NCBI GenBank assembly: GCA_023151185.1
Contig: JAKLJL010000010.1
Span: 1-64,000, forward strand
Origin: Bacteroidota bacterium
GTDB taxonomy: Bacteria; Bacteroidota; JABWAT01
Length of the DNA: 64,000 nucleotides
Direction: 5' to 3'
Under the pieces are notes generated by a model. It saw only the letters and a program-made list of their open reading frames with translations, did no database searches and had not been told where the DNA came from. The position numbers and the translations under genes were made by a program. Position 1 is the stretch's first letter. Each line of letters opens with the position of its first letter. Positions 7,301 to 16,889 of this stretch are shown here, piece by piece.

Positions 7301-9555
7301 AATTAATTATCGTTGAAAGAGATCTCTCAAAACCTGTTAGTTCTGACCAAATTAATTTAGTAAGCCCTATAGAGTTGAAGGGGGATATTACAGGTCCTTA
7401 TTATTGCATTTCGTGTTTTGAAAACCACACCGGTACTACAAAATATGAATATTTCCTTGCGAACAATTCAAAATTCGTTTTTGGAGGCCACCGAGTTAAA
7501 TCAATTTTGATAACAGACTTTAAAACCACAAAACAAACAAATTACACTTATGGACCAGGTGTGGCAACCGTTCTTCCTTCTGAATACAGAGACAGATTTG
7601 ATTATTCAGATTCGAATTTAAAAAAGCAAATTGCTAAACAATTAAACCCCTTTTTCTTTGATGGCGGTTATAACGTATTAGGCCAATCTGCCTCCGTAGG
7701 TTATGAATATACGGATGTGTTTGAAGTAAATTCAGCAGATGCCATGATCACGGGTAAAACCAGAACTAGTTTTTATACAGCACGGGACTGCGGGCTGGAT
7801 GTGACCCAAACTCCTGAACAGGTGACCATTCGTGATCTGAGCGGAATGAACGGGAAAATCAAGTCCATAGAAATGTTTGACAATGACTTACGACCTGTTA
7901 AAAAAGATGAACTCCTTTACCGGTACAGTTATTCACCAACAACGGTCCAGGATATTAACGGAACGACCTTTAACGGAACCCTTTTGACCGACAAAATCGA
8001 AGGAAAAGACCGGTCAAGAAAAATCCGTTATAATCCCGGAGACGGAACAGCTACTTCTGATCTGGCTGCTGATCAGCCATTGGGTCTCACCCAGCAACGA
8101 TACATTTCTGACAGCAAGGGAACCAAACGCAAGGTTGAGCATGTCAGAGAAAATGTATATATGGTGGGTTCAAAATCAACCACCTATTTATATGATCCGG
8201 TTACCCATGCCCCAACCGGACAAACAGTGACCCTGACAGAGAATATTGGGTTTGATGCCCTGACCGGTGCCACACTGGTAACAGTTACCTCAGATTCAAA
8301 ACAAAATCAGCAGATTTCAGAAAACACACCTGCCTACTGGATGTATCCCGGTATGTACAACAAGAACATGCTGAGCCAGATGGCACAGAATAAAAATTAT
8401 CTGATCCCCCAGGATCTTGATTTCTGGTCACTCAAAGATAATAATCAGGCAAGTTTGGATAGGAATTACCTGAAAAGCTCATCTGTCACCACCTGGAAAA
8501 ACTGGGAAAAAGGTATCTGGAGACAAAATGATACTTACAAACTGATAAAAACAGGATCCACTTTTGAAGATTTTATATCCTGGGATTCATTTAATGATGA
8601 AGAAGCCAATCCGGTACTTGGTGACCGGCCTCCAACCCAGTCAGCCTCCACGGATATTTGGTTAAGGACCAGCAATATTACCCAATATGACCGTTTTAGT
8701 CACCCCATAGAAGAAAGAAGCCTTGACGGAAATTACACCTCATCCATTTATGGGTATGGGGGTGCACTGCCGGTCGCCATTGCTTCCAACGCACGGGTCT
8801 CACAGGCACCATTGGGAGCTGATTTTAGTTATTTTGGAGCTGAACCCGGAGTTTGGGAAAATGAACATGCCACAAATGATTACTGGACTCTTTACACCAC
8901 ACACGGCTACAATGATCTGGAGTCAATGGATGCACGAACCGGTGGCTATTCTGTTAAAATCGGGAAAAAAACCAGTGCCGGCGGTGAGGCTACGTACGGA
9001 CCAACCAAAGACTTCCGGCCTTCTTCCGCTTACCAGTCCGGTTTATTCAAAGTATCTGCCTGGGTGAAAACTGAATCCGGTTTCGGGGCAGCACAAACCG
9101 GAGCTCTGGTTATCCACACCAAAGCAAATTCTACAGTTAATAATTGGTATCCGACTGCAAACGGAACCACCCCCGCTGTTTATGCAAGATTTGGTGATAC
9201 GGGGGGTAAATGGGTCTATGTGGAAGGAATTATTGACATCGGGAAGATCAGGCAGCAAGCCAACCTTACCGGAAGTGAGCTCCTTCAGCTCAGGGTATTC
9301 CCAATTAATGAAAACCTTGCAAAAACTTTTCTGATTGATGATATACGGGTTCAACCGGTAAAAGCAAGTCTATCAACCTTCGCGTACGATCCGGTAACCT
9401 GGAAGGTAACTGCCATGACGGATGAGAATAACATTACAACTTTTTATGAGTATGATATGGCAGGCCGGTTGGTTCTGGTTCGGGATCAGGATGGCAATAT
9501 CCTTAACCGGACAAAGTATAATTATAGTAAGCCAACTTACAAATACACGCGGTGA
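4318..9555 (+). CDS. RHS/YD-repeat shell protein, N-terminal half of a split RHS toxin
   Basis: This 1745-residue protein has a signal peptide (about 1-35) followed by VDLYTGDFTYNVPLIEVPG and the LSYHAGIGPN / VGLGWTLNPGAI motifs that open SpvB/RHS-type proteins of Bacteroidota. A glycine-rich stretch (about 120-330), long beta-rich strand regions and YD-type motifs (TFYEYDMAGRLVLVRDQDGN, near the C-terminus) follow. It stops before any RHS core or toxin tip. The next gene overlaps its stop by four bases and supplies those parts, so the two probably build one cocoon as TcB and TcC do. Near residue 1520-1690 there is a carbohydrate-binding-like beta-sandwich segment ending in FLIDDIRVQP. Export by Sec is suggested by the leader. 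Confidence 0.8.
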   Translation: MITSLSGKQIKFWSVTVVLSFLLQFLIPAGFVYAGSGPAKPEAAQFEPVDASDLVDLYTGDFTYNVPLIEVPGPEGNWPVNLSYHAGIGPNTEATWVGLGWTLNPGAINRFVSGYPDDYYAGGVVSTYYIPKQSGWGVGIGVGYGPFGMNMNFENGKGLTGWNASVSITQALGVKSDFNLGLSVGSDGAGLDIGYKTAMGNVGISAGTSGVGLSYSVGTEIGGGNSVGASIGINNHGVTNAGAGISHTYGTSDFSANSMSLMGVSWSNKQQGASFSFAGTGFQSISKGAMGEGHFSSSGFSIPIPLGNTGAWLSLSYWEWEWYLDEKHIERAFGSLHQEGYMKKTVSEYWGSNSENLLNSNSILNNQLIQNDPSLSSVVQSETATDVYYSTKYERNEIENVVDSDKSLLTSSEDIYQVAVQGLSGSFRPYFSNGYEFVDGSGTNENGQFKNFDANSANANTGAKIKFRFDADAGGNFISDTEIGFGSNNYKQIGTNKRGSRKIEPAIKKDTGKIMGFRIIAEDGKIYEFFQPVYSYYQYSETKVGSQTNTHTMSTPYATSWLITAVKGPDYVDLSYDGISADDYGFWVGFSYETSNLFLWRSPQNSGYDKVKDSEVFSTGMVDRTYLSKIFTASHKLEFNAQNQIINQQESINEFQISINEIGFSRSYDEGTDNDGIRDQYKYLDVYINKDLYGFVEYFIEKYSDFNPKIKVNGRNQYIYNGSPTQFEDFSQEIDLKSNINNLIYDHTSNLYKFETTSFSGVAGSCSVPICLARNTIITDCELILKRQTGNLIFDNVNKSLTSIELKNNNSQLIEKVIFNTSYKLQPGAENSTAGGKLTLNSIQKFGRDGITAIMPPTLFRYENNPVWDKQKYDYWNGYTSVGTLDYHFNSRDYAQATLDASAWNLSSISTPLGSKIGVDYESDEIEYVGEEYYIPNFTQMWAISKSSESNYLTTQMNVFAPIEINQKKGFIILEKMTGIYKCPRGWDTNFIFYKLIIVERDLSKPVSSDQINLVSPIELKGDITGPYYCISCFENHTGTTKYEYFLANNSKFVFGGHRVKSILITDFKTTKQTNYTYGPGVATVLPSEYRDRFDYSDSNLKKQIAKQLNPFFFDGGYNVLGQSASVGYEYTDVFEVNSADAMITGKTRTSFYTARDCGLDVTQTPEQVTIRDLSGMNGKIKSIEMFDNDLRPVKKDELLYRYSYSPTTVQDINGTTFNGTLLTDKIEGKDRSRKIRYNPGDGTATSDLAADQPLGLTQQRYISDSKGTKRKVEHVRENVYMVGSKSTTYLYDPVTHAPTGQTVTLTENIGFDALTGATLVTVTSDSKQNQQISENTPAYWMYPGMYNKNMLSQMAQNKNYLIPQDLDFWSLKDNNQASLDRNYLKSSSVTTWKNWEKGIWRQNDTYKLIKTGSTFEDFISWDSFNDEEANPVLGDRPPTQSASTDIWLRTSNITQYDRFSHPIEERSLDGNYTSSIYGYGGALPVAIASNARVSQAPLGADFSYFGAEPGVWENEHATNDYWTLYTTHGYNDLESMDARTGGYSVKIGKKTSAGGEATYGPTKDFRPSSAYQSGLFKVSAWVKTESGFGAAQTGALVIHTKANSTVNNWYPTANGTTPAVYARFGDTGGKWVYVEGIIDIGKIRQQANLTGSELLQLRVFPINENLAKTFLIDDIRVQPVKASLSTFAYDPVTWKVTAMTDENNITTFYEYDMAGRLVLVRDQDGNILNRTKYNYSKPTYKYTR

Positions 9556-12500
9556 GGATTTATTATATGACTATTTTTCGGTTTAAAATAATTTTCTTTT
9601 TATTCCTGATTAATTTGTTTTTCAAAACAGAGGCAAGCGGCCAAACAAGTACATTATCATCTATTGGTCTAAGTAATTTATCATTGACCAATAATAATAA
9701 TTCAATTTCTGTTGATTTGACTAAATTGCTTACCGATGGTGAAAATAAAAAAATTACAGGTATTGGCTGGTGGGTGACTTCTATGAACATAAGCTCTCCT
9801 CCAGATAATCCAGCTAGTTACAATATGAACTTGAGGGGTGATAGTCAATCTTTTAACGATTTATTGGATTTACTAAATGAAGGTCAAACAATTAATTTTT
9901 CGATTACAAGAAGTTCCTATGATAATCCAACTATTCCTACTTTCATTCAAAATACTACTTATCAATTAATATTTTATTTTAAAATTGAAAATCAATCCAC
10001 TGGCTGTTATTCAAGAGTATTCATTATTTACAGAAACGGTTATTTAGATGTTAACTATTTTCTTGAAGCTGTGGGTTGGGAAAATTGGCAAACTGTTTAC
10101 CTTTCCAGCGAGAATCTTAGTCAGGATTATCACTATGTTTTCAGCGAATCCATCCTAACCGAAATAACAGATGAATCCCAGATAAACGGGTTGAGTTTGC
10201 TCCAGAAATCAAAAACAGTATCCTATACAGATAATTTTGGACGGGGTTCCCAATCCATTTCTATTTCCGCCTCACCATCGGGCAATGATATTGTCAGTCA
10301 GGTTGTTTATGATGCAAAAGGTCTGCCATCCAAATCTTATCTGCCTTACGTAACGACCTCAACTAATAATGGTGCATTCAGAACTGCAGCTGAAACAGAA
10401 AATATTGATTATTATAAAGGTTCCGGGTATGACCCGGATAAAAAAATCGAGAAAACAAATGTTCCCTACTCAGAGAAGGAACTGGAAAATTCTCCGCTGA
10501 GCAGAAATCAACGTCAGGCTTCACCCGGCGAAGCCTGGTCTTTAACTTCAGAGCATGCGATTATTTCCGTAGCAAGTTCAAATACCCATGGGTCCGTTCC
10601 CATCTGGGATGCCTCGGGTTCTGTTCCGGTAATGACGGGTTACTACGAACAGGATCAACTTTTAATTGCTGAAACCCGGGATGAAAACGGTCACAGTTCC
10701 TGGGTTTACACAGAAAAATCTGGGAAAGAGATTTTAAAGAAAACCAGCAATGGAATCAAAGATGTAGCTACCTTTTATGTGTATGATGAAGTCGGGAACC
10801 TCCGTTTTATTCTGCCTCCTGAGTGTACCACTGTTTTGGCATCCAACGGTTGGGTGGTCACCGAAGAGTTGATGGCGTTATGGGTGACAGAATTAAGATA
10901 TGACAGTCAGAACCGGGTTATTCTGAAAAAGATACCTGAGGCAGAGCCCCTCTTTACTGTTTATGACCAATTGGGCAGGGTGGTGCTGACCCAGGACGGC
11001 AATCTAAGGCGAAACAACCAGTGGATGTTCACCAAATATGATCAGGAAGGCCGCTCCATTCTGACGGGCGTCTATACTCATACTTCTGCGCAGGATCAGG
11101 CTGGAATGCAACTGGTTATGAATGCCAATTCTGTCTATTGGGAAGAACGCAGTTCACTGAATTTCAGTACATGGAAAGGGTACACACAGAACCGGGTTTT
11201 CCCAACCGATTTTTCACGGTGTGAACTTCTGACTGTAAACTGGTATGATGATTACGATTACAACAATGATGGTACGCCTGACGAAACCTTTGATAATTCG
11301 GATGCAAATTACCCGAATACACTAGCTTTTTACCGGCTTAAAAATAAAGTAACCGGATCTGCACAAAAAGTGCTGAGCGGGATAACACCCGAATTAATTG
11401 CACAGGATAATGCGAGTTATTATGCACCGGTAACCACCTCCGGACAGGTTGTACTTAAAGGAAATAGGATTCATCTGATGCCAGGCTTCCGTTCGATGGC
11501 AGGTCAGAAACTGTCTGTAGGGACTGATGTTACGCTTCCTGCCACAACCCATACCGGTAGTAACTGGCTGAATACTGTTTCATTCTATGATAAATATGGC
11601 AGGGTTATCCAGACTCAGGCCACTACATTTCTGACTGCCAATGTTGCCACTGACCGGGAAATCAGTAATACAAGCTATGATTTTGTAGGAAAAGTGAAAA
11701 CAAGCAAACTCAGCCATAAAACCGAGCTGGATACGGCACCGATTCTGGTTAGCAAATGGTTTGACTATGATCACGCAGGTCGCTTGCTGAAAGCCTGGCA
11801 GCAGGTTGGAACTGAACCAAAAGTACTTATCAGTGCATTTATTTATAATGAGCTGGGACAACAGGTTGAGAAAAAGCTTTATTCTGAAGATAATGGTATC
11901 ACTTTTTTGGATTCGGTTAAATCGAAATTCAATGTAAAGGGATTTTTAACGGCAATGGAAAGTTCAGTTTTTAAGCAGGAATTGTTTTACAATACGGCAA
12001 TGAATACTGTTGTTCCTGGCCTGACCGGAGCAGCCAACTTCAACGGAAACATTTCCGGAACCCGGTGGAACCGGGGCGGTACCACAATTCAAAGAGTATA
12101 TGGTTACACCTACGATGCTTTAAACCAGTTAATCAGCTCTGACTATGCAAAAGGTGGAACCCAATCACTTGGGTTTGAGGAAAAAGGGATCACCTATGAT
12201 CTGAACGGAAATATAAAATCACTTTCCCGCACAGACTCAAATGGGGTGACTATTGATCTGTTGAGTTACTCCTATCTTGGAAATAAAATCAGTTTCGTGG
12301 CAGATTCCAAAACCACAACGACCTTTACCGGTGAGTTTACTACCGTTCTTTCACCCGGAACTGATTTAAAGGCGGTCTATACAACAACTTTTAATCAGGA
12401 TCAGGGTGGCTTTTCCGATGTTGAGCCTTATGTGGCAGGAACCATCAGCCGTACAGGTTCAGCTTACACCACCAATGCAACCAATGGGATCAGAGTCATG

Positions 12501-14027
12501 GTACTTGCCGGGAATGCCGGAAAAAATCAGGTAGGCGTTATATCATCCGCACAGCCTGTTGACGAAGGTTCTACGTGTACCGTATCCTTCCGTTATGGGG
12601 ATGATGCCGGCTTTCAACTTTCACCTAAAATACGCATGGATTGGCTGAGTCAGGCTGGACAACTGCTTTCCAACTCAGAACAGGCGTTTGAATTTGAGGA
12701 ACTGAATCCCTGGGTCTATTCTTTAACTTTTACGGCTCCCAGGGGAGCCCGGCAGGTTAAAATCGTGTTGCTGAATGGTAATAATACCACTACCTATGCC
12801 GGGAAATCGGCCTATTGGGATGATGTGACACTTAAGGTAAAAACCACTCACTATGTCTATGATGCAAACGGGAACCTGACTCATGACCGGAATAAGGGCA
12901 TGGTGGTATACTCCAACATTCTGAATCTGCCGGTTAAAATTCAGTTTGACGACGGAACCCGGATTGAATGGGTCTGGTCTGCAACCGGCACGAAGTTAAG
13001 GGAAACGGTTTATAATGGTGCTGTAAATACCCGAACCCGTACGTATGTAAACGGATTTGAATATCTTTATCCTGGATCAGGATCTGCAAGTAAACTTGAT
13101 TTTTTTGGAATGGCTGAAGGCCGGGTAAAAAAACTGACAACTGCCCAGAATGGAAGGTTTTACCGGTATGATTACAACATTCAGGACCATCTCGGGAATA
13201 CAAGGGCCACCATTACCCGGAATGCCACATCTTTTTCCATATTGGTTTTGCAGAAAAATGATTACTTTGCATTTGGGCTGAAGAGTTACGGTGTTGAAAA
13301 CGACATTGAGAAAACAGATTATACTTATAATGGTAAAGAGTTCCAGAAAGAAACCGGATGGTACCATTACGGCGCACGGTTTTATGACCCAAGCGTGGGC
13401 AGGTGGTGGGAAGTAGATCCTGTAGATGAGTATCATTCTCCTTATTGTTACGTTGGTAACAATGTTTCAAATTTAATTGATACTGATGGCGAAAAATCTG
13501 CTGATGGGCATCATTTCTTTCCACAAGAATTTTGGGTTCCTGGAAAGGATAGAAATATGGGATTTTCAAAAGAAGCCCAATTGGTTTTTGATACTGAAGG
13601 AATTGGGAAAACGGGTCCTTTGGCAAACCAAGAAGTACATAGGTGGGGATACCAATCTGGTCATAAACAATACAATGATGCTGTGAAGAAACTTACAGAT
13701 GATTGGTTGGCCCAAAATGGGATAGAACCAAGCAAAATGACAGCAAACCAGGCCAAAAAATTATTAAATGCAATTGCAACTAGTGATGACCCTGTTATTG
13801 CAGAATTCAACGCTAAGTTAATTCCAAAAGGAAGTTCTCCGAAAATGAGAATTGCTAAGTTTTCTGGAAAAATGTTGGGCGGGGCTTTTCAAATTCTACA
13901 AATAATTGATTTTATTAATGCTTATAAGACTGCAGAAAAACATGGAGTAAGTGTTTGGCAGGAATTGACTTGGAGACTTCAAGGAACAACAGCAGAAGAG
14001 CAAATAGTCAAAGTGCCAGAGGCATAA
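9552..14027 (+). CDS. RHS-repeat protein with C-terminal GHH-type nuclease toxin
   Basis: The start is GTG at 9552, overlapping the previous stop, or ATG at 9567; either gives a Sec signal peptide ending near ASGQ. The early part resembles the DUF6443-type region of Bacteroidota RHS proteins (SYTDNFGRGSQSISISASP). YD repeats follow (YDALNQLISSDY, HYVYDANGNLTHDR). The RHS core is at about 1240-1311 (DHLGNTRATI, YDPSVGRWWEVDPVDEY), where the cleavage motif is LIDTDGE instead of the usual DPxG. The variable tip (about 1312-1491) begins DGHHFFPQEFW and has later His residues (EVHRWGYQSGHKQYNDAV), the pattern of GHH/HNH endonuclease toxins. It is the effector half of the split RHS pair. Nuclease activity is inferred from the motif. 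Confidence 0.8.
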   Translation: MRIYYMTIFRFKIIFFLFLINLFFKTEASGQTSTLSSIGLSNLSLTNNNNSISVDLTKLLTDGENKKITGIGWWVTSMNISSPPDNPASYNMNLRGDSQSFNDLLDLLNEGQTINFSITRSSYDNPTIPTFIQNTTYQLIFYFKIENQSTGCYSRVFIIYRNGYLDVNYFLEAVGWENWQTVYLSSENLSQDYHYVFSESILTEITDESQINGLSLLQKSKTVSYTDNFGRGSQSISISASPSGNDIVSQVVYDAKGLPSKSYLPYVTTSTNNGAFRTAAETENIDYYKGSGYDPDKKIEKTNVPYSEKELENSPLSRNQRQASPGEAWSLTSEHAIISVASSNTHGSVPIWDASGSVPVMTGYYEQDQLLIAETRDENGHSSWVYTEKSGKEILKKTSNGIKDVATFYVYDEVGNLRFILPPECTTVLASNGWVVTEELMALWVTELRYDSQNRVILKKIPEAEPLFTVYDQLGRVVLTQDGNLRRNNQWMFTKYDQEGRSILTGVYTHTSAQDQAGMQLVMNANSVYWEERSSLNFSTWKGYTQNRVFPTDFSRCELLTVNWYDDYDYNNDGTPDETFDNSDANYPNTLAFYRLKNKVTGSAQKVLSGITPELIAQDNASYYAPVTTSGQVVLKGNRIHLMPGFRSMAGQKLSVGTDVTLPATTHTGSNWLNTVSFYDKYGRVIQTQATTFLTANVATDREISNTSYDFVGKVKTSKLSHKTELDTAPILVSKWFDYDHAGRLLKAWQQVGTEPKVLISAFIYNELGQQVEKKLYSEDNGITFLDSVKSKFNVKGFLTAMESSVFKQELFYNTAMNTVVPGLTGAANFNGNISGTRWNRGGTTIQRVYGYTYDALNQLISSDYAKGGTQSLGFEEKGITYDLNGNIKSLSRTDSNGVTIDLLSYSYLGNKISFVADSKTTTTFTGEFTTVLSPGTDLKAVYTTTFNQDQGGFSDVEPYVAGTISRTGSAYTTNATNGIRVMVLAGNAGKNQVGVISSAQPVDEGSTCTVSFRYGDDAGFQLSPKIRMDWLSQAGQLLSNSEQAFEFEELNPWVYSLTFTAPRGARQVKIVLLNGNNTTTYAGKSAYWDDVTLKVKTTHYVYDANGNLTHDRNKGMVVYSNILNLPVKIQFDDGTRIEWVWSATGTKLRETVYNGAVNTRTRTYVNGFEYLYPGSGSASKLDFFGMAEGRVKKLTTAQNGRFYRYDYNIQDHLGNTRATITRNATSFSILVLQKNDYFAFGLKSYGVENDIEKTDYTYNGKEFQKETGWYHYGARFYDPSVGRWWEVDPVDEYHSPYCYVGNNVSNLIDTDGEKSADGHHFFPQEFWVPGKDRNMGFSKEAQLVFDTEGIGKTGPLANQEVHRWGYQSGHKQYNDAVKKLTDDWLAQNGIEPSKMTANQAKKLLNAIATSDDPVIAEFNAKLIPKGSSPKMRIAKFSGKMLGGAFQILQIIDFINAYKTAEKHGVSVWQELTWRLQGTTAEEQIVKVPEA

Positions 14028-14042
14028 AAATTAAGGATAATT

Positions 14043-14738
14043 ATGCACTATTACAAAAATGAGAACTTTTTTGGATTTTACATAAAAGAAGTTGACTCGG
14101 TGGATACTGATCATTTTTTTGGGGGAAATGAAATTATCAATGGCGCGTTCTGCCCTAATTGTGAAAGATTATTGACACCGCTGTTTACAATTAAAGTAAC
14201 TGATGAAATCAGAGGGATAATGAAATTTATCCCAGAATCACTTGAAATTATTCCGCTATTTTATTGTTGGACTTGTGATTTATTCGAGGAAAATGAAATT
14301 GTATTTTATTACAGTGTTGGTCCTAATTGTGTAAAATACCTCAAAGTCCCAAAGGGAAAAAAAGTTGATGGTTGGCCATATAAAAATTACCCACCTTTTT
14401 TCGAAAGAATTGGAGTTGAGCTCATTAAATATTCAAGGAAAGAATACCAGGTATATATAGATGTATGTACTGGAAAATTTAATTGGCTTGATGTAATTAA
14501 TGAAAATATGATTATATTTTCTGATAATACAATCCTTAATAATCCATGTTTTATTGATAATAAGGGTCACTTAAAAACAATTAAATGCCCAATTTGTTGT
14601 AAACCAATGAAATATTTAGGAAAATTCGGGGATTCATTAAAAATGCAAAATAAATTTATTGGAAATTCTTCTCCAGTTATGGTTTTTCATTTTTGCGAAG
14701 TATGTTGTACCGTTGGCACTTACCATTATATTGATTAA
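14043..14738 (+). CDS. putative immunity protein for the RHS nuclease tip
   Basis: This 231-residue soluble protein starts 15 bp after the toxin gene, with AAGGA before the ATG. I do not recognise a named family. It carries four CxxC pairs (CPNC, CWTC, CPIC, CEVC), suggesting one or two structural zinc sites, and no signal peptide, so it should act in the cytoplasm. The DNA is clearly more AT-rich than the RHS body, as is usual for exchanged toxin-tip/immunity modules. The immunity role rests on position directly after the toxin tip. Confidence 0.6.
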   Translation: MHYYKNENFFGFYIKEVDSVDTDHFFGGNEIINGAFCPNCERLLTPLFTIKVTDEIRGIMKFIPESLEIIPLFYCWTCDLFEENEIVFYYSVGPNCVKYLKVPKGKKVDGWPYKNYPPFFERIGVELIKYSRKEYQVYIDVCTGKFNWLDVINENMIIFSDNTILNNPCFIDNKGHLKTIKCPICCKPMKYLGKFGDSLKMQNKFIGNSSPVMVFHFCEVCCTVGTYHYID

Positions 14739-14761
14739 AACGGAATGTTCCAATAACGGAG

Positions 14762-16204
14762 TTGGATTTGCAACATAAAAGTAGACAAAAAGGTAAGCGA
14801 CTCTATTTAAAATCTATTCCAGCCAATTCAAATAAAACTTTGTATTTGCATGGTGCGACTGACTATGTGATGGAGGAAATTGAGATGACCGGCACCACAG
14901 AAACGGTACGGGAGTATATTTATGGGAGAAATGGTATCATTGCCTTCAGAACAGCCAGTGTAAACCATTTTGTGATCAAAGACCATCTGGGTTCAACCCG
15001 TGTTGTATTCAACGGAACGACCGGTATCATTGAAGATTATTATGATTACGAAGTTTTTGGTGAGACAGCCAGATCCAGAGAAACTGCAAACCTCACCCAA
15101 TACCGGTTCACAGGGCAGGAATGGGACGAGGAAACCAATTATTATAATTTTAAAGCCCGTCTCTATTCACCGAAACTAGGACGGTTTTCCACCGTGGATC
15201 CTGCCGGACAGACCTTTGGGTTGTACAATTATGCCGGGAATAATCCGATTTTGTATGTGGATCCGGATGGTGAGTTCTTTTGGATACCGGCACTTATAGT
15301 TGGTTCAATGTTTCTTGGTCATGATTTAGCAAAAAACGATTTTAAAATGAATATTGGCCAAATGCTTGGTTCCTTTGGTTCTGGCTTTCTAGCCGGGGGG
15401 TTTGGTTCTGCCTCAGGAGCCTTTGATGCAGTCTTATCAGGAGCAAGTTCAATTGCATCAAGCTATTTACCAAGTGTTGGGACAACACTTCCGGGGGGAA
15501 TATCTTTTTCAGCCAATCCGTTTGCAAGTTTTGGTACTACAGGCGTTTCTGGTGGAATCGGAATGAATTTTTCTAAGAAAGTTGGAGACGTGACAGTTGG
15601 TGGCGGAATTGCTGGCGGCTTTTCGAATCAACCTGGTAATCAAAAAAGTGGTGCTTTCTCGCAGGCAACGAGGTCAGCGTCAATAAAGGGGAGCAGTGGT
15701 GTTGGATTCGGATTCAGCATGACAACAAATAAGATGAACCGGAATGTCAACTCACCTTATAATCAAAGTTATTGGCAAGCAACATTATCAATTGGTGATT
15801 TTCATTTAAGCGAATTAAATGACCTGCCAAATACCGATAAAGGATTAACCCAGCAATTAGAAATTGGCATAGGGAATTTTTCAATTGGATCTTATATCCT
15901 TACAAATGATGCAGGAGATAGAACAGTAGAAGGCAATACAAGAGATGCAATTTCAGAAGATACAAATATGCCATTAGACAATAAAACCTATACAAATGGT
16001 GAAGTTTATTCGAGCCCACTGTACATTTCGATAAAGTCAAAAGGTAAAACGTATAAAATTGGATATGATCATCCTGTAATTCAGGATCAACAACAAAATA
16101 GGGTTCACTATTATTTGACAAAAAAGTTATTCGGAGAAAAAAGTCCATATTTTGCTAAGGGAAACTATTCCAGAGCATTTTTTGAAGTCGAAACCCAAAG
16201 ATGA
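14762..16204 (+). CDS. orphan RHS core plus alternative toxin tip
   Basis: The first ~80 residues are poorly conserved and the start (TTG 14762) is uncertain. An RHS core then appears (VIKDHLGSTRVVFNG, YRFTGQEWDEETNYYNFKARLYSP, GRFSTVDPAG, NYAGNNPILYVDPDGEFF) with an intact DPDG motif near residue 167. The tip (170-480) has a glycine-rich, partly hydrophobic start and a beta-rich, Ser/Asn/Gly-rich body, with no toxin family I recognise. It lacks a signal peptide and repeats, so it cannot be a complete RHS toxin. It is best read as a displaced C-terminal tip left when the present tip was acquired, a known feature of rhs loci and a reservoir for recombination. Confidence 0.65.
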   Translation: MDLQHKSRQKGKRLYLKSIPANSNKTLYLHGATDYVMEEIEMTGTTETVREYIYGRNGIIAFRTASVNHFVIKDHLGSTRVVFNGTTGIIEDYYDYEVFGETARSRETANLTQYRFTGQEWDEETNYYNFKARLYSPKLGRFSTVDPAGQTFGLYNYAGNNPILYVDPDGEFFWIPALIVGSMFLGHDLAKNDFKMNIGQMLGSFGSGFLAGGFGSASGAFDAVLSGASSIASSYLPSVGTTLPGGISFSANPFASFGTTGVSGGIGMNFSKKVGDVTVGGGIAGGFSNQPGNQKSGAFSQATRSASIKGSSGVGFGFSMTTNKMNRNVNSPYNQSYWQATLSIGDFHLSELNDLPNTDKGLTQQLEIGIGNFSIGSYILTNDAGDRTVEGNTRDAISEDTNMPLDNKTYTNGEVYSSPLYISIKSKGKTYKIGYDHPVIQDQQQNRVHYYLTKKLFGEKSPYFAKGNYSRAFFEVETQR

Positions 16205-16208
16205 TCAA

Positions 16209-16793
16209 ATGAAAATAATTTTAGGTTACATTTTTCTGATACTATCCGGGTGTAGCCCAATAATAGCCACCTATTGGGACTATTCCTGGAGGAATTCGTT
16301 TCAAAATGGGAACCCGATTTACAAAATTAAAAAGTATAGGTATTTTAAGAAAAATACCATATATAGTTCCGATGTATATGGAGTTTACGCCTACTTTTTT
16401 AGTTCAATGACTTTCCGTGAGCCTCTTAATTTTGTTTTAACCAATGACGGGTATTTGATTGGATTTAATGATATTCCAGAGTCAAAGAAATTAAATAGTG
16501 GTCAACGTTGGGGAACTTATAAAATCGAAATTAAGAATGGTATAAAATATTTCGCAGCACAGTATTTTAAGCCTGATGGTGTCAGTGGTCCTACAATTTA
16601 TAATAATACGGTTTCACGAATGAGTGGTTATTTTGAAGGTGACTCTCTATTATTTATTACTGTTCTGTTTTCAAATCGTGTGATTTATGATACTACCTAT
16701 TCCGTTCAATTAAATCCTCCCTTAAGGTATCAATGTGTTCCCGATTCGATTTTAGTCCCCAAAGATAACTGGCTTATTGATAATAATTTATGA
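16209..16793 (+). CDS. small predicted lipoprotein, possible partner of the orphan RHS tip
   Basis: The start at 16209, four bases after the preceding stop, gives MKIILGYIFLILSGCS, a short leader with lipobox LSGC at residue 15. A longer frame from 16152 would overlap the orphan tip and destroy the leader. The mature protein (about 180 residues) is Tyr/Phe/Asn-rich with no recognised domain. Its position right after an RHS tip and its AT-rich composition match the cytoplasmic immunity candidate upstream. A lipidated immunity protein would imply that the orphan tip acts in the periplasm or envelope; this is speculative. Confidence 0.55.
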   Translation: MKIILGYIFLILSGCSPIIATYWDYSWRNSFQNGNPIYKIKKYRYFKKNTIYSSDVYGVYAYFFSSMTFREPLNFVLTNDGYLIGFNDIPESKKLNSGQRWGTYKIEIKNGIKYFAAQYFKPDGVSGPTIYNNTVSRMSGYFEGDSLLFITVLFSNRVIYDTTYSVQLNPPLRYQCVPDSILVPKDNWLIDNNL

Positions 16794-16842
16794 AAGTGTT
16801 GTGCAATCTTCTGGGAATTTTAATTTTGTTTCCTTTTAATCG

Positions 16843-16889
16843 CAATAGGTAAATTCCCCGCCTCTTGGGGAGACCTATTGTTATTTTTG
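16843..16889 (+). terminator. rho-independent terminator after the RHS locus
   Basis: CAATAGGT at 16843-16850 pairs perfectly with ACCTATTG at 16873-16880. An inner CCCC/GGGG stem lies at 16856-16859 and 16867-16870, and TTATTTTT follows. It lies 50 bp past the last gene of the toxin locus. Confidence 0.7.
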
